Shown here: one piece after another, positions 1 to 8,961 of the stretch
How positions within the stretch are numbered: position 1 is the first letter of the stretch
How the letters are laid out: each line of letters begins with the position of its first letter
NCBI RefSeq assembly: GCF_001905885.1
Contig: NZ_LIYH01000005.1
Coordinates: forward strand, 558,001-622,000
Direction: 5' to 3'
DNA length: 64,000 bases
DNA from: Streptomyces sp. CB03234
GTDB taxonomy: Bacteria > Actinomycetota > Actinomycetes > Streptomycetales > Streptomycetaceae
Notes under the pieces: generated by a model
The model's database searches: none
Told to the model about the DNA's origin: nothing
The model's input: the letters and a program-made list of their open reading frames with translations, nothing else
Translations under genes and position numbers: made by a program

Positions 1-1287
1 CTCGTCCTGACCGCCGGCACCGGCTACTTCGTCGCCCAGGAGTTCGCGTACGTCGCCGCCGACCGCCTCGCACTCGCTCGCGAGGCGGAAGCGGGTGACA
101 AGCGGGCCGCCCGCGCACTGAAGGTGCTGGAGCGGCTCTCCTTCATGCTGTCGGGCGCTCAGCTGGGCATCACCGTCACCGGCCTGGTGGTGGGCTTCCT
201 CGCCGAGCCGTCCGTCTCCGCGCTGCTCAAGCCCGTGCTGGGTGGCCTTGGCTTGCCCGACGGTGCCGTCTCGGTGGTCTCCGTCCTACTCGCCTTCGTT
301 CTGGCAACGGTCGTGCAGATGGTGCTGGGTGAGCTGGCGCCGAAGAACCTCGCGCTGGCCGTTCCCGAGCGGCTGGCGAAGTCCCTGGCCGGCTCGACCC
401 TCGTCTACCTGAAGATCGTGGGACCTGTCGTGCACGTCTTCGACGGCGCCGCCAACAGGCTGCTGCGCAAGGTCGGCATCGAACCGGTCGAGGAGCTCCA
501 CCACGGCGCCACCCTCGAAGAGCTGAGCCATCTGATCGGCGAGTCCCACGAGCAGGGTCACCTGCCCGCCGACACCGCCGAACTCCTCGACCACGCGATG
601 GAGTTCTCCGAGCGCACCCTGGACGAGGTGATGGTGCCGCGCGTGGACGCCCTATTCGTTCGCAAGGACGCCACCGTCGCCGAGGCCGTCGAGCTGATCG
701 CCAAGCACGGCCACTCCAACTACCCGGTCCTCGGCGACCACCCCGACGACGTCGCCGGCGTCCTCGGCGTACGGGACCTGATGCGGCTGCCCGCCGCCGA
801 TTTCGAGCGCACGACCGCCGGGGAAGCGGCTCGCCGACCGCTGCTCCTGCCCGACACGCTGCCGCTGCCTGACGCGGTGACGCAGATGCGTGAGCGGGAC
901 GACGAGTTCGCGGTCGTCCTGGACGAACACGGCGGCGTCGCCGGGATCGTCACGTACGAGGACATCGCCGAGGAGCTGGTCGGCGACATCGCGGACGAGA
1001 CCGACACCGTCGTCGAGCTCGCCGTCGCCGACGGGGACGGCTGGCTGGTAGACGCCGGGCGCCGCCTGGACGAGGTCGAGCAGACGACCGGCATCGCGCT
1101 GCCCGAGGAAGAGGACTACGACACCGTGGCCGGCCTGATCATCGACCGGCTCGGCCGCTTCCCGGCGATCGGGGACCGTCTGACCGTGGACGGGGTCGAG
1201 ATCCAGGTCCTGAGCCTGGACCGGCACGTCCCCGAACGCGTACGTATGCAGCGCATGGAGCAGCCGGCCGAGGAGGCACAGGCATGA
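1..1287 (+). CDS. CNNM/CorC-HlyC family membrane protein, 5' end outside window
   Basis: The frame is open from base 1 and gives 428 residues to the TGA at 1285-1287, so the start lies upstream of the window. The N-terminal half is hydrophobic and carries the GAQLGIT and LGELAPK motifs of the CNNM (DUF21) transmembrane domain. A pair of CBS domains follows at about residues 210-330, then a C-terminal CorC_HlyC domain. The family is linked to divalent cation (Mg2+) efflux or homeostasis in the cytoplasmic membrane; the old name hemolysin is not functional evidence. The next gene overlaps by ATGA and is a paralogue, so the two are probably co-translated and may form a heteromer (inference). Confidence 0.9.
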   Translation, partial: LVLTAGTGYFVAQEFAYVAADRLALAREAEAGDKRAARALKVLERLSFMLSGAQLGITVTGLVVGFLAEPSVSALLKPVLGGLGLPDGAVSVVSVLLAFVLATVVQMVLGELAPKNLALAVPERLAKSLAGSTLVYLKIVGPVVHVFDGAANRLLRKVGIEPVEELHHGATLEELSHLIGESHEQGHLPADTAELLDHAMEFSERTLDEVMVPRVDALFVRKDATVAEAVELIAKHGHSNYPVLGDHPDDVAGVLGVRDLMRLPAADFERTTAGEAARRPLLLPDTLPLPDAVTQMRERDDEFAVVLDEHGGVAGIVTYEDIAEELVGDIADETDTVVELAVADGDGWLVDAGRRLDEVEQTTGIALPEEEDYDTVAGLIIDRLGRFPAIGDRLTVDGVEIQVLSLDRHVPERVRMQRMEQPAEEAQA

Positions 1288-2303
1288 GTTTCCCGATGGC
1301 CCTCTTCGTTACCGTGCTGCTTCTGATCGGCAGCGGCTTCTTCGTCGCGGCCGAGTTCGCGCTGGTCGCCGCCAAGCGGCACCGCATGGAGAAGGCGGCC
1401 GCCGACGGGCAGCGCGGCGCCAAGGCCGCGCTCGCCGGCATGCGGGAGCTGTCCCTGATGCTCGCCGGAGCCCAGCTCGGCATCACCATCTGCACCCTGG
1501 GCCTCGGCTCGATCTCCAAGCCCGCCATCTCCCACCAGGTCGACCCGCTCCTGGTGAAGCTCGGCCTGCCCAGCGGGCTCAGTTACGGCATCGCCTTCGC
1601 CTTCGCCATGATCGTCGTCGTCTTCCTCCACATGGTGCTCGGCGAGATGGCACCCAAGTCGTGGGCCATCGCCCACCCCGAGCGATCCGCGATGCTCCTC
1701 ACACCGCCCTTCCGCGCCCTGGTGAAGACGGTCCGGCCGCTGATCTGGCTGCTCAACAAGGTCAGCAACGCACTGGTACGGCTGTGCCGCGTCCACCCGC
1801 GCGACGAGCTGACGGCCGTCCACAACCGCGAGCAGCTCACCCACCTGGTCGCCGAGTCCGAACGCCTCGGCCTGATCAACCGAACCGACTCCGAACTGAT
1901 CACCCGCTCCCTTACCGAACCCCAGACGCCGGTCTCCGGCCTCCAGACCCCGGCGGGCGACATCATCACCGTCCCCGCCGACGCCGACCTGGACGCGATC
2001 CTGGCCAAGGCCACGGAGGCCGACCGCTCCCGCCTCCTCGTCCACGACGGCGACACCATCCTGGGATCGGTCCACGCCCGCGACGCCCTTGTCGCCCGCA
2101 CCCGCGGCCGCAAGGTCACCGCACGCCAGCTGGCTCGCCCGGTACCGGAGCTGAACGAAGACGACAGCGTCTCCCACGCGGTCGAGCAACTCCGCCGGAA
2201 CCGTGCCTCACTGGCCCTGGTCCGTGACCGGAAGGGCCGTCTCACCGGCCTGATCAGCCTGGACGACCTGATTGCCCGGTTGATGGGCTTGCAGGCCGCA
2301 TAG
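1284..2303 (+). CDS. CNNM-type CBS-domain membrane protein
   Basis: A 339-residue paralogue of the preceding gene, whose stop it overlaps by 4 bp (ATGA). Its first residues are a membrane helix followed by AAEFALVAAKRHR, then GAQLGIT and LGEMAPKSWA, the CNNM domain signatures. The CBS region at about residues 210-335 reaches the C-terminus, so the CorC_HlyC domain of the partner is missing. Probable role: cation transport or homeostasis in the membrane together with the upstream protein. A strong hairpin follows 37 bases after the stop, which suggests this is the last gene of the operon. Confidence 0.9.
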   Translation: MSFPMALFVTVLLLIGSGFFVAAEFALVAAKRHRMEKAAADGQRGAKAALAGMRELSLMLAGAQLGITICTLGLGSISKPAISHQVDPLLVKLGLPSGLSYGIAFAFAMIVVVFLHMVLGEMAPKSWAIAHPERSAMLLTPPFRALVKTVRPLIWLLNKVSNALVRLCRVHPRDELTAVHNREQLTHLVAESERLGLINRTDSELITRSLTEPQTPVSGLQTPAGDIITVPADADLDAILAKATEADRSRLLVHDGDTILGSVHARDALVARTRGRKVTARQLARPVPELNEDDSVSHAVEQLRRNRASLALVRDRKGRLTGLISLDDLIARLMGLQAA

Positions 2304-2340
2304 GTCCTTCAAGGGTTCGGCGCGCCCGCGACCCCTACGG

Positions 2341-2375
2341 TCTGCGGCCGCTCCTGAGGCAGGAGCGGCCGCAGA
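2341..2375 (+). terminator. Strong hairpin terminator after the CNNM operon
   Basis: Perfect 15-bp inverted repeat (TCTGCGGCCGCTCCT) with a 5-base loop. It lies 37 bases after the stop of the second CNNM gene. There is no long T tract, as is common for Streptomyces terminators. From 2376 to 2629 I see no gene; the last bases before 2630 hold the ribosome binding site of the next gene. Confidence 0.8.
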
Positions 2376-2629
2376 CTTCATGTCGCTCGGAAACGACGCC
2401 GTGCCCGTACAGCAGTCGGCTGGCGGAGTGCCGTAGAGACCGGCGCGGTTGAGGTCCATGGTGCGGGCGCCACTCCGCACAGGCTCGGCGGACAAACCAT
2501 GCCTCCGGGATGGCGATGCGAAGTTTAGTGGGCTGAAGCGGCTAATAGTGCCAAAAAGTATCTTTCTGGAGTTTCTTCCCCTCTGTCAAGCCATGCTGCA
2601 TTAAAGGGCAAACGCTGACAGGAGGAGTC

Positions 2630-3655
2630 ATGACAGACACTGCCATGCAGGTCACGAGGGATGAAGCTACCGAACCGGTCCCCCTCATCTGTCCGCCTTG
2701 GTGCGCCGGTAGCACCAAGGGAAGCGACCACGGCGCCCATGAAAGCACCGAGGTGCAGTGGACTGGGCCCAGTGGTCCCAGCGGTGCAGCGGCGCTCTCC
2801 GCGTCCATCGCGCTTCTGTGCGACGACGAGGCCGATGGGCATGAACCGGAAATCTGGTTCGGGACTTCGGGAAGCTGGTGCGAGCTCGATCTGGCACAGC
2901 TGGGGTCGGTCATCCGAGAGTTGGAGGAGTACACCGTCGCCCTGCATGCTCTGCGGCACCGCTATGCGGCCGTACTCGCCGGCACCGACTTGACGAGCAC
3001 CCCCATCGGTGACCCGGCACCCAGCCATCCGGTGGAGATCACCGCCCCCTGCCCTGCCTGGTGCAAGTATCGAACGGAAGGGCACGGCGCGGACTGTCTG
3101 CAGGACCGCTACCACTGCGGGGCGGAACGCTCCGTAGAGCTGACCCTGCAACATCCGGAGAAGGGCCGCGACGGGGCGATCCTGCCTGAACGTGTGGAAG
3201 TGCACCTGGAACAGTTGGCGTACGGGCGCCTTCCCGCCCTTGCTCTCGCCATCGAGGGTCACGGCGGCGGTTTCGGGTACCTGTCGCTGACAGAGGCCAG
3301 GCAGCTCCGAGCCGACCTCGGTGAGCTCATCGCGGTAGCGGAAGAGTGCGCCACCCCGGACGCCCTGCCACTGCTCGAAACGGTGACAGCTCATATGGGG
3401 GCGAACGTGGTCGAAGACCCGCGGCTCGACCCCCGCTCCTTGGGGTACGCGGTGGGAGACAGCAGTCCCGGCGGCAAGCTGTGGGTCTGCGTTCCCACGG
3501 GACTGTCAGAGGAGCTGCGGGAGCAGACGGTCAGGAACTTGCTGGCCGGCGCGACAGACCGGCATCGAAGGAAACTGTGGGAAGGCGACACCTCCCTGCA
3601 CATCAGCGGCGACCGAGCAGCCTGGGCGGAAGCCTGCAAGCGAATCGCGGCATGA
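2630..3655 (+). CDS. Tandem DUF6907-type Cys/His protein
   Basis: A 341-residue soluble protein starting at ATG 2630 behind AGGAGG-like spacing (ACAGGAGGAGTC). It has two copies of a module that begins CPxWC: CPPWCAG near residue 21 and CPAWCKY near residue 133. Each is followed by a His and, in the second, by DRYHCG, which looks like a small metal-binding site. A beta-rich segment and a helix ending in an LxxAxxL pattern follow. This fits the DUF6907 family common in Streptomyces accessory regions. About 100 C-terminal residues are unrelated to the modules. Function is unknown. It stands alone, with 221 bases to the next gene. Confidence 0.75.
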   Translation: MTDTAMQVTRDEATEPVPLICPPWCAGSTKGSDHGAHESTEVQWTGPSGPSGAAALSASIALLCDDEADGHEPEIWFGTSGSWCELDLAQLGSVIRELEEYTVALHALRHRYAAVLAGTDLTSTPIGDPAPSHPVEITAPCPAWCKYRTEGHGADCLQDRYHCGAERSVELTLQHPEKGRDGAILPERVEVHLEQLAYGRLPALALAIEGHGGGFGYLSLTEARQLRADLGELIAVAEECATPDALPLLETVTAHMGANVVEDPRLDPRSLGYAVGDSSPGGKLWVCVPTGLSEELREQTVRNLLAGATDRHRRKLWEGDTSLHISGDRAAWAEACKRIAA

Positions 3656-3876
3656 AAGTCACCCGGTCCGGCGGGCAGGCCCCTGCCCGCCGGAACAGTC
3701 TTGGCCGTGCCAGTACCAGCCCTGGCGGCAAGAGACGCCCGAGCAACCGTCGGCACGGAGTCCGGCTGGCCCGCCGCGGGTACTGATCGCGGTCTTGGTT
3801 TGGGTCACGTTTGCCTGTATGTACTGACACCAGAGGCTCGGCCGGCCGGTGGCCGGTATTCCGGGGAGGGGAGTCG

Positions 3877-5934
3877 ATGGGGATCAAGGTGCTGCCCGTA
3901 ACTGAGGCGCAGGATGAGTTGATCGACGCGGCGGTGGCGTTAGGGGACCGCTACACCAAGACGCTGGGCCTGATGACGCCGCCCGCGTACCGCAAGATGG
4001 CAGGGGACGGAGGGCTTCTCGTAGCTCTTGAGGGCGACGAGTTGATCGGTTACGCGCTGTTTCGTCTGCCGAAGCGGAGCCCGCATATCGGTCTGGCGCA
4101 TCTGTGCGTGGCGGAAGAGCATCGCGGCAAGGGTGTCGCCCGCATGCTGGTGGATGCGATCAAGAAGCGGTACCCGCAGCGGCTGGGGATCAAGGCCAAG
4201 TGCCGACGCGACTACGGCCTGAGCGGCATGTGGACGAGCCTCGGCTTCGTACCCCGCGGCGAAGTGCGCGGACGGGGTCGTGACGGCGAGATGCTGGACG
4301 GCTGGTGGCTTGATCTGGGGCATCCGGACCTGTTCACCGGGGTGGAGAGCGACGCCCTGCTGGTGGTGACCGTCGACCACGGCGTGTTCATGGATCTGCG
4401 GGGAACCGAGCACACCAGGGATGTGCGCGAGTCCCAGGCCCTTGAGGCGGGATGGCTGGCTGATCTCGTCGAGCTGGCCTTCACACCCCAACTGCACCGG
4501 GATGTACGGGATATCCCTGACACGGGCGAGCGCCAGCACCAACGTGCTGCTCTGCACGGGCTGCGCCAGATCACGCCGGACGCAGACGCGGTGGCGGCGC
4601 GCCACGGCGAACTGCTGCACGCTGTGCGCAAGGCGCTGCCGCAACTGCCCGACGATGAGGCGCTGCGACGGGGCCTGCAGTACGTGGCGGAGACCTCGTG
4701 TGCCGGCCTTCAGGTCCTGGCCACTCGGGATCCGCTGCTGACCCGCTTGGCGAACGTGGCGTGGGAAGTCGCCCGTGTCCGAGTCGTCTCGCCGAGCGTT
4801 GTGACCCTGCATGTGGACGAGTTGCGGCAGGCGCAGGTGTATCGCCCGGCGGACCTTCTGGGCACGGAGTTCAGGGCGGGAGAAGTAGCACCAGGGGCGG
4901 AAGAGGAGCTGGTCGCGTTCTTCGACCAGTCGGGAAGCGACAGCGGCTCCGAGTTCGCCGAGAGACTCAAGTCCTTGGGCACAGATGCGGTTGTCTGGCA
5001 TCGCGAGCTACTGCGTGATGGGCAAGGGCGTCCCATCGCTCTCTACGTATGGGCCCTCGATGGCCGGACGCTGACGGTGCCCGTGCTGCGTACCGCTGCC
5101 CACCCGCTTGAGGAGACGCTGGCACGGCAGTTGCTGTTCTCCTTGAAGCGGCTCGGCAGGGAGTGCGGAGCGCAGATCATCCGTATCACCGACACTGCTC
5201 CCTCTCCGGTGGCGAAGGCGGCCTCGGGAGACGATGGCTTCTTCGAGGGGGACGGTGGACTCGTAGCACTGCTCGTGGACGTCTGCGGAACCGCAGACGA
5301 AGTCGCGGCGGCCGCCGGGGGATTGGCTCCTCAGCTGGGCGTGGAAGTCGCCGAACTGCACGCCGAACTGCCGGCAGAGGTGGCGAGCGTGGTGGAGCGC
5401 GCCTGGTGGCCGGCGAAGGTCATCGATTCCCTGATGCCTTCCTTCCTGGTGCCGATCGAGCCCCGTTGGTCCACGGAGCTGTTCAACGTGCCTGCCATGC
5501 TGCTGCCGCGCAGCGACGTGCTCGGGATCAGCAGGGAGCACGTCTACTACCGTTCGTCCGGGCACCGCAACGAGAGCGTTCCCGCCCGGCTGCTCTGGTA
5601 CGTCAGCAAAGGAACAGGCAACCAAGAGGGCCAACAGGTCGTCGCCTGCTCCCGGTTGGACGACGTGCTGATCGACATACCCGATGTGCTCTTCTCGCAA
5701 TTCGAACACCTGGGCGTATATGGTCGGGATGAGGTTCGCGCAGCCGCCGACTCATCCGGCCGAGCCATGGCCCTGAGGTTCTCGGACACCGAGATCTTCC
5801 CGAAGCCGGTGACGCTGCGGCGTTTGAACGCACTGGCCGGAAGCCTGGGACTACGGTTGTCCCTGATGTCGCTGTCGAAGATCAGCAACGAGCTGTTCCA
5901 GGCGGTCTACGAAGAGGGGCACCGAAGGACGTGA
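3877..5934 (+). CDS. GNAT acetyltransferase-PIN domain fusion protein
   Basis: I chose ATG 3877 (685 residues) because GGGGAGGGG lies just upstream; an in-frame start at 3811 lacks such a site. Residues 1-145 are a GNAT acetyltransferase with the acetyl-CoA loop HRGKGVA at about 83-89. Residues about 158-300 look like a PIN-type ribonuclease: an acidic strand (VVTVDHGVFMDL), a mid-domain segment FTPQLHRDV and a late strand LATRDPLL. The remaining 380 residues are unassigned and end in a helical segment. The ASCH gene that follows overlaps by GTGA, so the two are translationally coupled. Inferred role: modifying and cutting an RNA or nucleotide target, perhaps as a conflict or toxin-like system. 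GNAT is certain, PIN likely. Confidence 0.8.
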   Translation: MGIKVLPVTEAQDELIDAAVALGDRYTKTLGLMTPPAYRKMAGDGGLLVALEGDELIGYALFRLPKRSPHIGLAHLCVAEEHRGKGVARMLVDAIKKRYPQRLGIKAKCRRDYGLSGMWTSLGFVPRGEVRGRGRDGEMLDGWWLDLGHPDLFTGVESDALLVVTVDHGVFMDLRGTEHTRDVRESQALEAGWLADLVELAFTPQLHRDVRDIPDTGERQHQRAALHGLRQITPDADAVAARHGELLHAVRKALPQLPDDEALRRGLQYVAETSCAGLQVLATRDPLLTRLANVAWEVARVRVVSPSVVTLHVDELRQAQVYRPADLLGTEFRAGEVAPGAEEELVAFFDQSGSDSGSEFAERLKSLGTDAVVWHRELLRDGQGRPIALYVWALDGRTLTVPVLRTAAHPLEETLARQLLFSLKRLGRECGAQIIRITDTAPSPVAKAASGDDGFFEGDGGLVALLVDVCGTADEVAAAAGGLAPQLGVEVAELHAELPAEVASVVERAWWPAKVIDSLMPSFLVPIEPRWSTELFNVPAMLLPRSDVLGISREHVYYRSSGHRNESVPARLLWYVSKGTGNQEGQQVVACSRLDDVLIDIPDVLFSQFEHLGVYGRDEVRAAADSSGRAMALRFSDTEIFPKPVTLRRLNALAGSLGLRLSLMSLSKISNELFQAVYEEGHRRT

Positions 5935-6410
5935 ACGATCTGGACCGCGCGATGCTGCTGTCTGTCCATCCCCGTTTCGCGACAGCGATCCTCGCGGGAA
6001 GCAAGACGGTGGAGGTGAGGCGCCAGCGCGTCGCCGCACCGCCAGGGACGACAGTCCTGCTGTATGCGACAGCACCCACCATGGCCCTGGTGGGCAAGGC
6101 ACGCATCGCCGCGGTCCACGTCGGCTCCCCCAGGCAGGTATGGACGGCACACCGCGTGCACACCGGGATCAGCCGACGCGAGTACGACGAATACATGAGC
6201 GGCGCCACCCAGGCCAGCGGCGTCACGCTCGAAGATCCTGTGGCCTTCGACGAGCCGGTGCCGCTGAATGCCCTTCGGGCCATGGGTGCCTTCCATCCCC
6301 CGCAGAGCTACCGTTACCTGAACAGCGACGATCTCCGGCAGATGGCCCGAGCAGGGTCGGCTGCCGGATCGGCCCTGCTCGGCGTACTGGGTGACCTCGT
6401 CCCGGCGTAG
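5931..6410 (+). CDS. ASCH domain protein
   Basis: A 159-residue protein starting at GTG 5931, overlapping the stop of the GNAT-PIN gene by 4 bp. The N-terminus has the ASCH pattern: LLSVHPRFATAILAGSKTVE, where a loop is followed by a K-T-x-E-x-R segment (residues about 20-35). ASCH domains have a PUA-like fold and bind RNA or modified nucleotides; E. coli YqfB, of this superfamily, is an N4-acetylcytidine amidohydrolase. Beside an acetyltransferase this suggests a reader or eraser of an acetylated base (inference). The C-terminus (about 125-159) is a short helical tail. No other gene is coupled to it. Confidence 0.75.
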   Translation: MNDLDRAMLLSVHPRFATAILAGSKTVEVRRQRVAAPPGTTVLLYATAPTMALVGKARIAAVHVGSPRQVWTAHRVHTGISRREYDEYMSGATQASGVTLEDPVAFDEPVPLNALRAMGAFHPPQSYRYLNSDDLRQMARAGSAAGSALLGVLGDLVPA

Positions 6411-6520
6411 GTGGAGGTCGAGCGCCAGCCCTGTACCCCGTCGAAGATCAAGTTTTGACAGGGCCGCCGTCTGTGGGACTGCCTGGGCACTCTTAGCCCG
6501 GACCGTCCCACAATTGAGGT

Positions 6521-6733
6521 ATGGCTGCTCCGCGCCTGATCATTTATCCACCCGCCATCGCGGGTGTACGGATGGTGACCTACGGCGGCCGCGTCCTCGG
6601 CTGGGCGTTCCGGCTCAGCGACATCGCGAAGCTCCTCCAAGCGGCCGGCGCAGAGCCTGACGACGTCTGCTTGGACGACCGTGAGGTGTGCGAGTGGAGG
6701 GGTGGGGGACCGGAGACATGGACTTCGGCCTAG
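6521..6733 (+). CDS. Small conserved Streptomyces protein (70 aa)
   Basis: ATG 6521 opens a 70-residue frame that begins APRLIIYPP, includes GGRVLGWAFRLSDIAKLLQAAG and ends with EWRGGGPETW. I recognise this pattern (PRLIxYPP ... GxxLGxAxxLxDxxxxLxxAG ... GGGPExW) from small Streptomyces proteins of unknown function, but have no role to offer. It has its own 110-base upstream region and its stop overlaps the end of the convergent serine hydrolase gene by 4 bases. Confidence 0.6.
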   Translation: MAAPRLIIYPPAIAGVRMVTYGGRVLGWAFRLSDIAKLLQAAGAEPDDVCLDDREVCEWRGGGPETWTSA

Positions 6734-7779
6734 CCGGGCAAGAAGGCCAATGTGCGATAGCTGTTCCGGAGCGCGGTGAGAGGTTCGCGCTCGCGGGTGT
6801 AGTACAGCTTGTTGGCCAGGAGGACAGCCCAACGGCTCTGCTTGGGGGACACCCACATGCCTGTGCCGGTGAAGCCGTAGTGCACCCAGACGTCGTCCAT
6901 CGGTGAGCAGCCGGGAGCCGGGTGCCAGAACAAACCGCGCGGCGGAGCAAGCCCACCCGTGTGGATCTGCAGGGATTCCTCGACCCAGCCCGTACCAAAT
7001 CCCGGTTTCTCTGCCGCAGTGGCAGGGGCGAGCAGATAGCGCAGGAACCGGACCACGTCGTCCAGCACCGAGAAGGCCCCGGCAATGCCACACACCCCTC
7101 CCAGGAGGCGGGCGGAGAAATCATGAGGGATGCCCTTGAGATGCTCACCGGTCACCTCGTCGAGTTCGGTCGGTGCACACCGTGCCTTCACCCTGGGTGG
7201 CAGGGGGCCGAAGCGGGTTTCGGTCATGCCGAGCGGTTCCCAGACGCGGCTGGCGGCGACCTTGTCGAGGGGCTGGTCGAAGAGGTGCTCGACGAGGTAG
7301 CCGAGGATGAGCGCGGCGCGATCGGTGTACTCGACGGCTTCGCCGGGCGGGCGGTGGAGGGCTTCGTGGAGGACGCCGTCGCGGATGTCCTGGGAGTCGG
7401 TGCCGTAGAGAGCCTTCAGGCTGGCGCGCAAGGGGACGCCGGCCGTGTGGGTGAGCAGGTGGTGTGCGGTGACGTCAGCGAGGGGGTAGCCCTCGACCTC
7501 CCTCCAGAAGCTGCCGAGTGGGGCGTCGAGCGGGAGCTTGCCGTCCTCCACGAGGGTGCCGATGGAGGACCAGACGGCGAGGATCTTGGTGAGGCTGGCG
7601 ACGTCGAAGACGGTGTCGGGTCGCATGGGTTCGTCCGGCCGTGTGGGGTCGAGAAGGCCCACCGCTCCGCTGGCATAGGTGCCGTCGGCATCGCCGACGG
7701 CCCAGACCGCGCCGGGGTAGACCGTGTCGCGCACGCCGTCCTGGAGGAGCTTCTCGATGCGGTCGGTGTTGAGCCTCAT
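6730..7779 (-). CDS. Beta-lactamase-fold serine hydrolase
   Basis: A 349-residue protein with ATG at 7779 behind GGGAGA. The class C beta-lactamase/penicillin-binding nucleophile motif SxxK is seen as SLTK (Ser62, Lys65). The second motif appears as YTD rather than YxN, at about residue 150, inside the usual context (PPGEAVEYTD). There is no signal peptide, so a cytoplasmic esterase or peptidase is more likely than a cell-wall enzyme. It follows the glycosyltransferase gene on the same strand after 84 bases and may be the last gene of the enolpyruvyl transferase cluster. Substrate unknown. Confidence 0.85.
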   Translation of the reverse strand: MRLNTDRIEKLLQDGVRDTVYPGAVWAVGDADGTYASGAVGLLDPTRPDEPMRPDTVFDVASLTKILAVWSSIGTLVEDGKLPLDAPLGSFWREVEGYPLADVTAHHLLTHTAGVPLRASLKALYGTDSQDIRDGVLHEALHRPPGEAVEYTDRAALILGYLVEHLFDQPLDKVAASRVWEPLGMTETRFGPLPPRVKARCAPTELDEVTGEHLKGIPHDFSARLLGGVCGIAGAFSVLDDVVRFLRYLLAPATAAEKPGFGTGWVEESLQIHTGGLAPPRGLFWHPAPGCSPMDDVWVHYGFTGTGMWVSPKQSRWAVLLANKLYYTREREPLTALRNSYRTLAFLPG

Positions 7780-7863
7780 GGTCTCCCGATCTTTGTGGCG
7801 TGCGACGTCCCGTCGGCAGCGTAGTGACGCGACCGCGGCTGGCCGGGTTGCGCCACGGGGACG

Positions 7864-8961
7864 TCAGATGAGCTGTTTGCCGAGGTCGGTCAGAGCCGAC
7901 GCGGTAGCGGTGAGCGGGTACCGGGCTGCGTTGCTCCTGCCGGCTGCTTGGAGGGCGGCGAACAGGCCAGGAGTGGTGCGGAGCCGGTCGAGGTCGCGGG
8001 CGAGGGTGGCTGGGTCGGTGAAGTCGGTAGCTACGCCGGAGGCGGCGAGGGCCTCGGTCAGGCCGGGCACGGGCTGGTACAGAACCGGTAGGCCGCACGC
8101 CTGGGCTTCGAGCGCGACCAGGCCCATGGCCTCGATCGTGGTGGACGGCATGACGAGGACATCATGGCCGGCAAAGGCTTTCCACAGATGTGGACGGCCG
8201 AGCCAGCCGAGGTAGCGGACGTGTATGCCTTGGCGGCGGAGCAGTGGAGCAAGGGCGTGGACCTGGGCGCGGGGTGCGGCGATGCTGAGCTCGGCGGCTT
8301 GTATGAGCGGCAGGGCCTGGAGCAGGGATTCGACTCCCTTCTCGGCGGTGAGGCGTCCTGCGTAGAGCAGCCGCAGGTGGCCGGTCGGCCTGTAGGCCCG
8401 CCGTGGCGGCGGATCGGTCAGCAGGTGGTCGGGGATACCCCATGGGATCTGCTCGATCTTGCGGTGATCGGTCTTGGGCGCGAGGCGGAGCAGACGGTCG
8501 GCCATGGCACCTGTGGGGACGACGATGGCGTCGGCTGCTCGCGCGGCCTCGCCGAGAACCTGGTGCTGGTCTCGGTGCGTCTCGGCGAAGAGCAGGTCGG
8601 TGCCGTGCACCAGGGCGATGCGGGGGTGTCGGGGAAGAGCCCGGAGGAGGGCCGGCGTGCCACCGAAGGCCAGGTGCTGGAGGTGGAGAAGGTCGATCTC
8701 GGAGGGACGCAAGGCACTGGTCAAGGCGTCGCGCAGCATGGCGACATAGCGACGGAACCCCGGCCCGTCGAGGCACTTACCGGCGCCGGGCAGCAGCTCC
8801 AGCCCGATGGGTGGTCGGTGGTGTGGTCCTGTCGGCTTCAGCATGAAGGCGCGGGACGGGATGAGGGGCTCTGGGCCGACGTAGAGGTCTTGGAAGAGCT
8901 CGACGCTTCCGCCGGGGCTGCCGAACGGCAGGTCGAGGACGGTTGCCACCACGGGGTTCAC
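7864..8961 (-). CDS. Glycosyltransferase, GT4/group 1 type
   Basis: I place the start at GTG 8961, overlapping the stop of the upstream dCTP-deaminase-like gene (8958-8960), giving 365 residues; a longer frame to 9144 would run through that gene. The N-terminal Rossmann half contains ALVHGTDLLFAE. The C-terminal half has the GT4 signature LLYAGRLTAEKGVESLL and the nucleotide-sugar binding E-x7-E region (TTIEAMGLVALEAQACGLPV). It probably uses an NDP-sugar donor. Neighbours (two Dcd-like proteins, a metallophosphatase, a MurA-like enzyme) suggest that the acceptor is a nucleoside-type intermediate (inference). Confidence 0.85.
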   Translation of the reverse strand: MNPVVATVLDLPFGSPGGSVELFQDLYVGPEPLIPSRAFMLKPTGPHHRPPIGLELLPGAGKCLDGPGFRRYVAMLRDALTSALRPSEIDLLHLQHLAFGGTPALLRALPRHPRIALVHGTDLLFAETHRDQHQVLGEAARAADAIVVPTGAMADRLLRLAPKTDHRKIEQIPWGIPDHLLTDPPPRRAYRPTGHLRLLYAGRLTAEKGVESLLQALPLIQAAELSIAAPRAQVHALAPLLRRQGIHVRYLGWLGRPHLWKAFAGHDVLVMPSTTIEAMGLVALEAQACGLPVLYQPVPGLTEALAASGVATDFTDPATLARDLDRLRTTPGLFAALQAAGRSNAARYPLTATASALTDLGKQLI

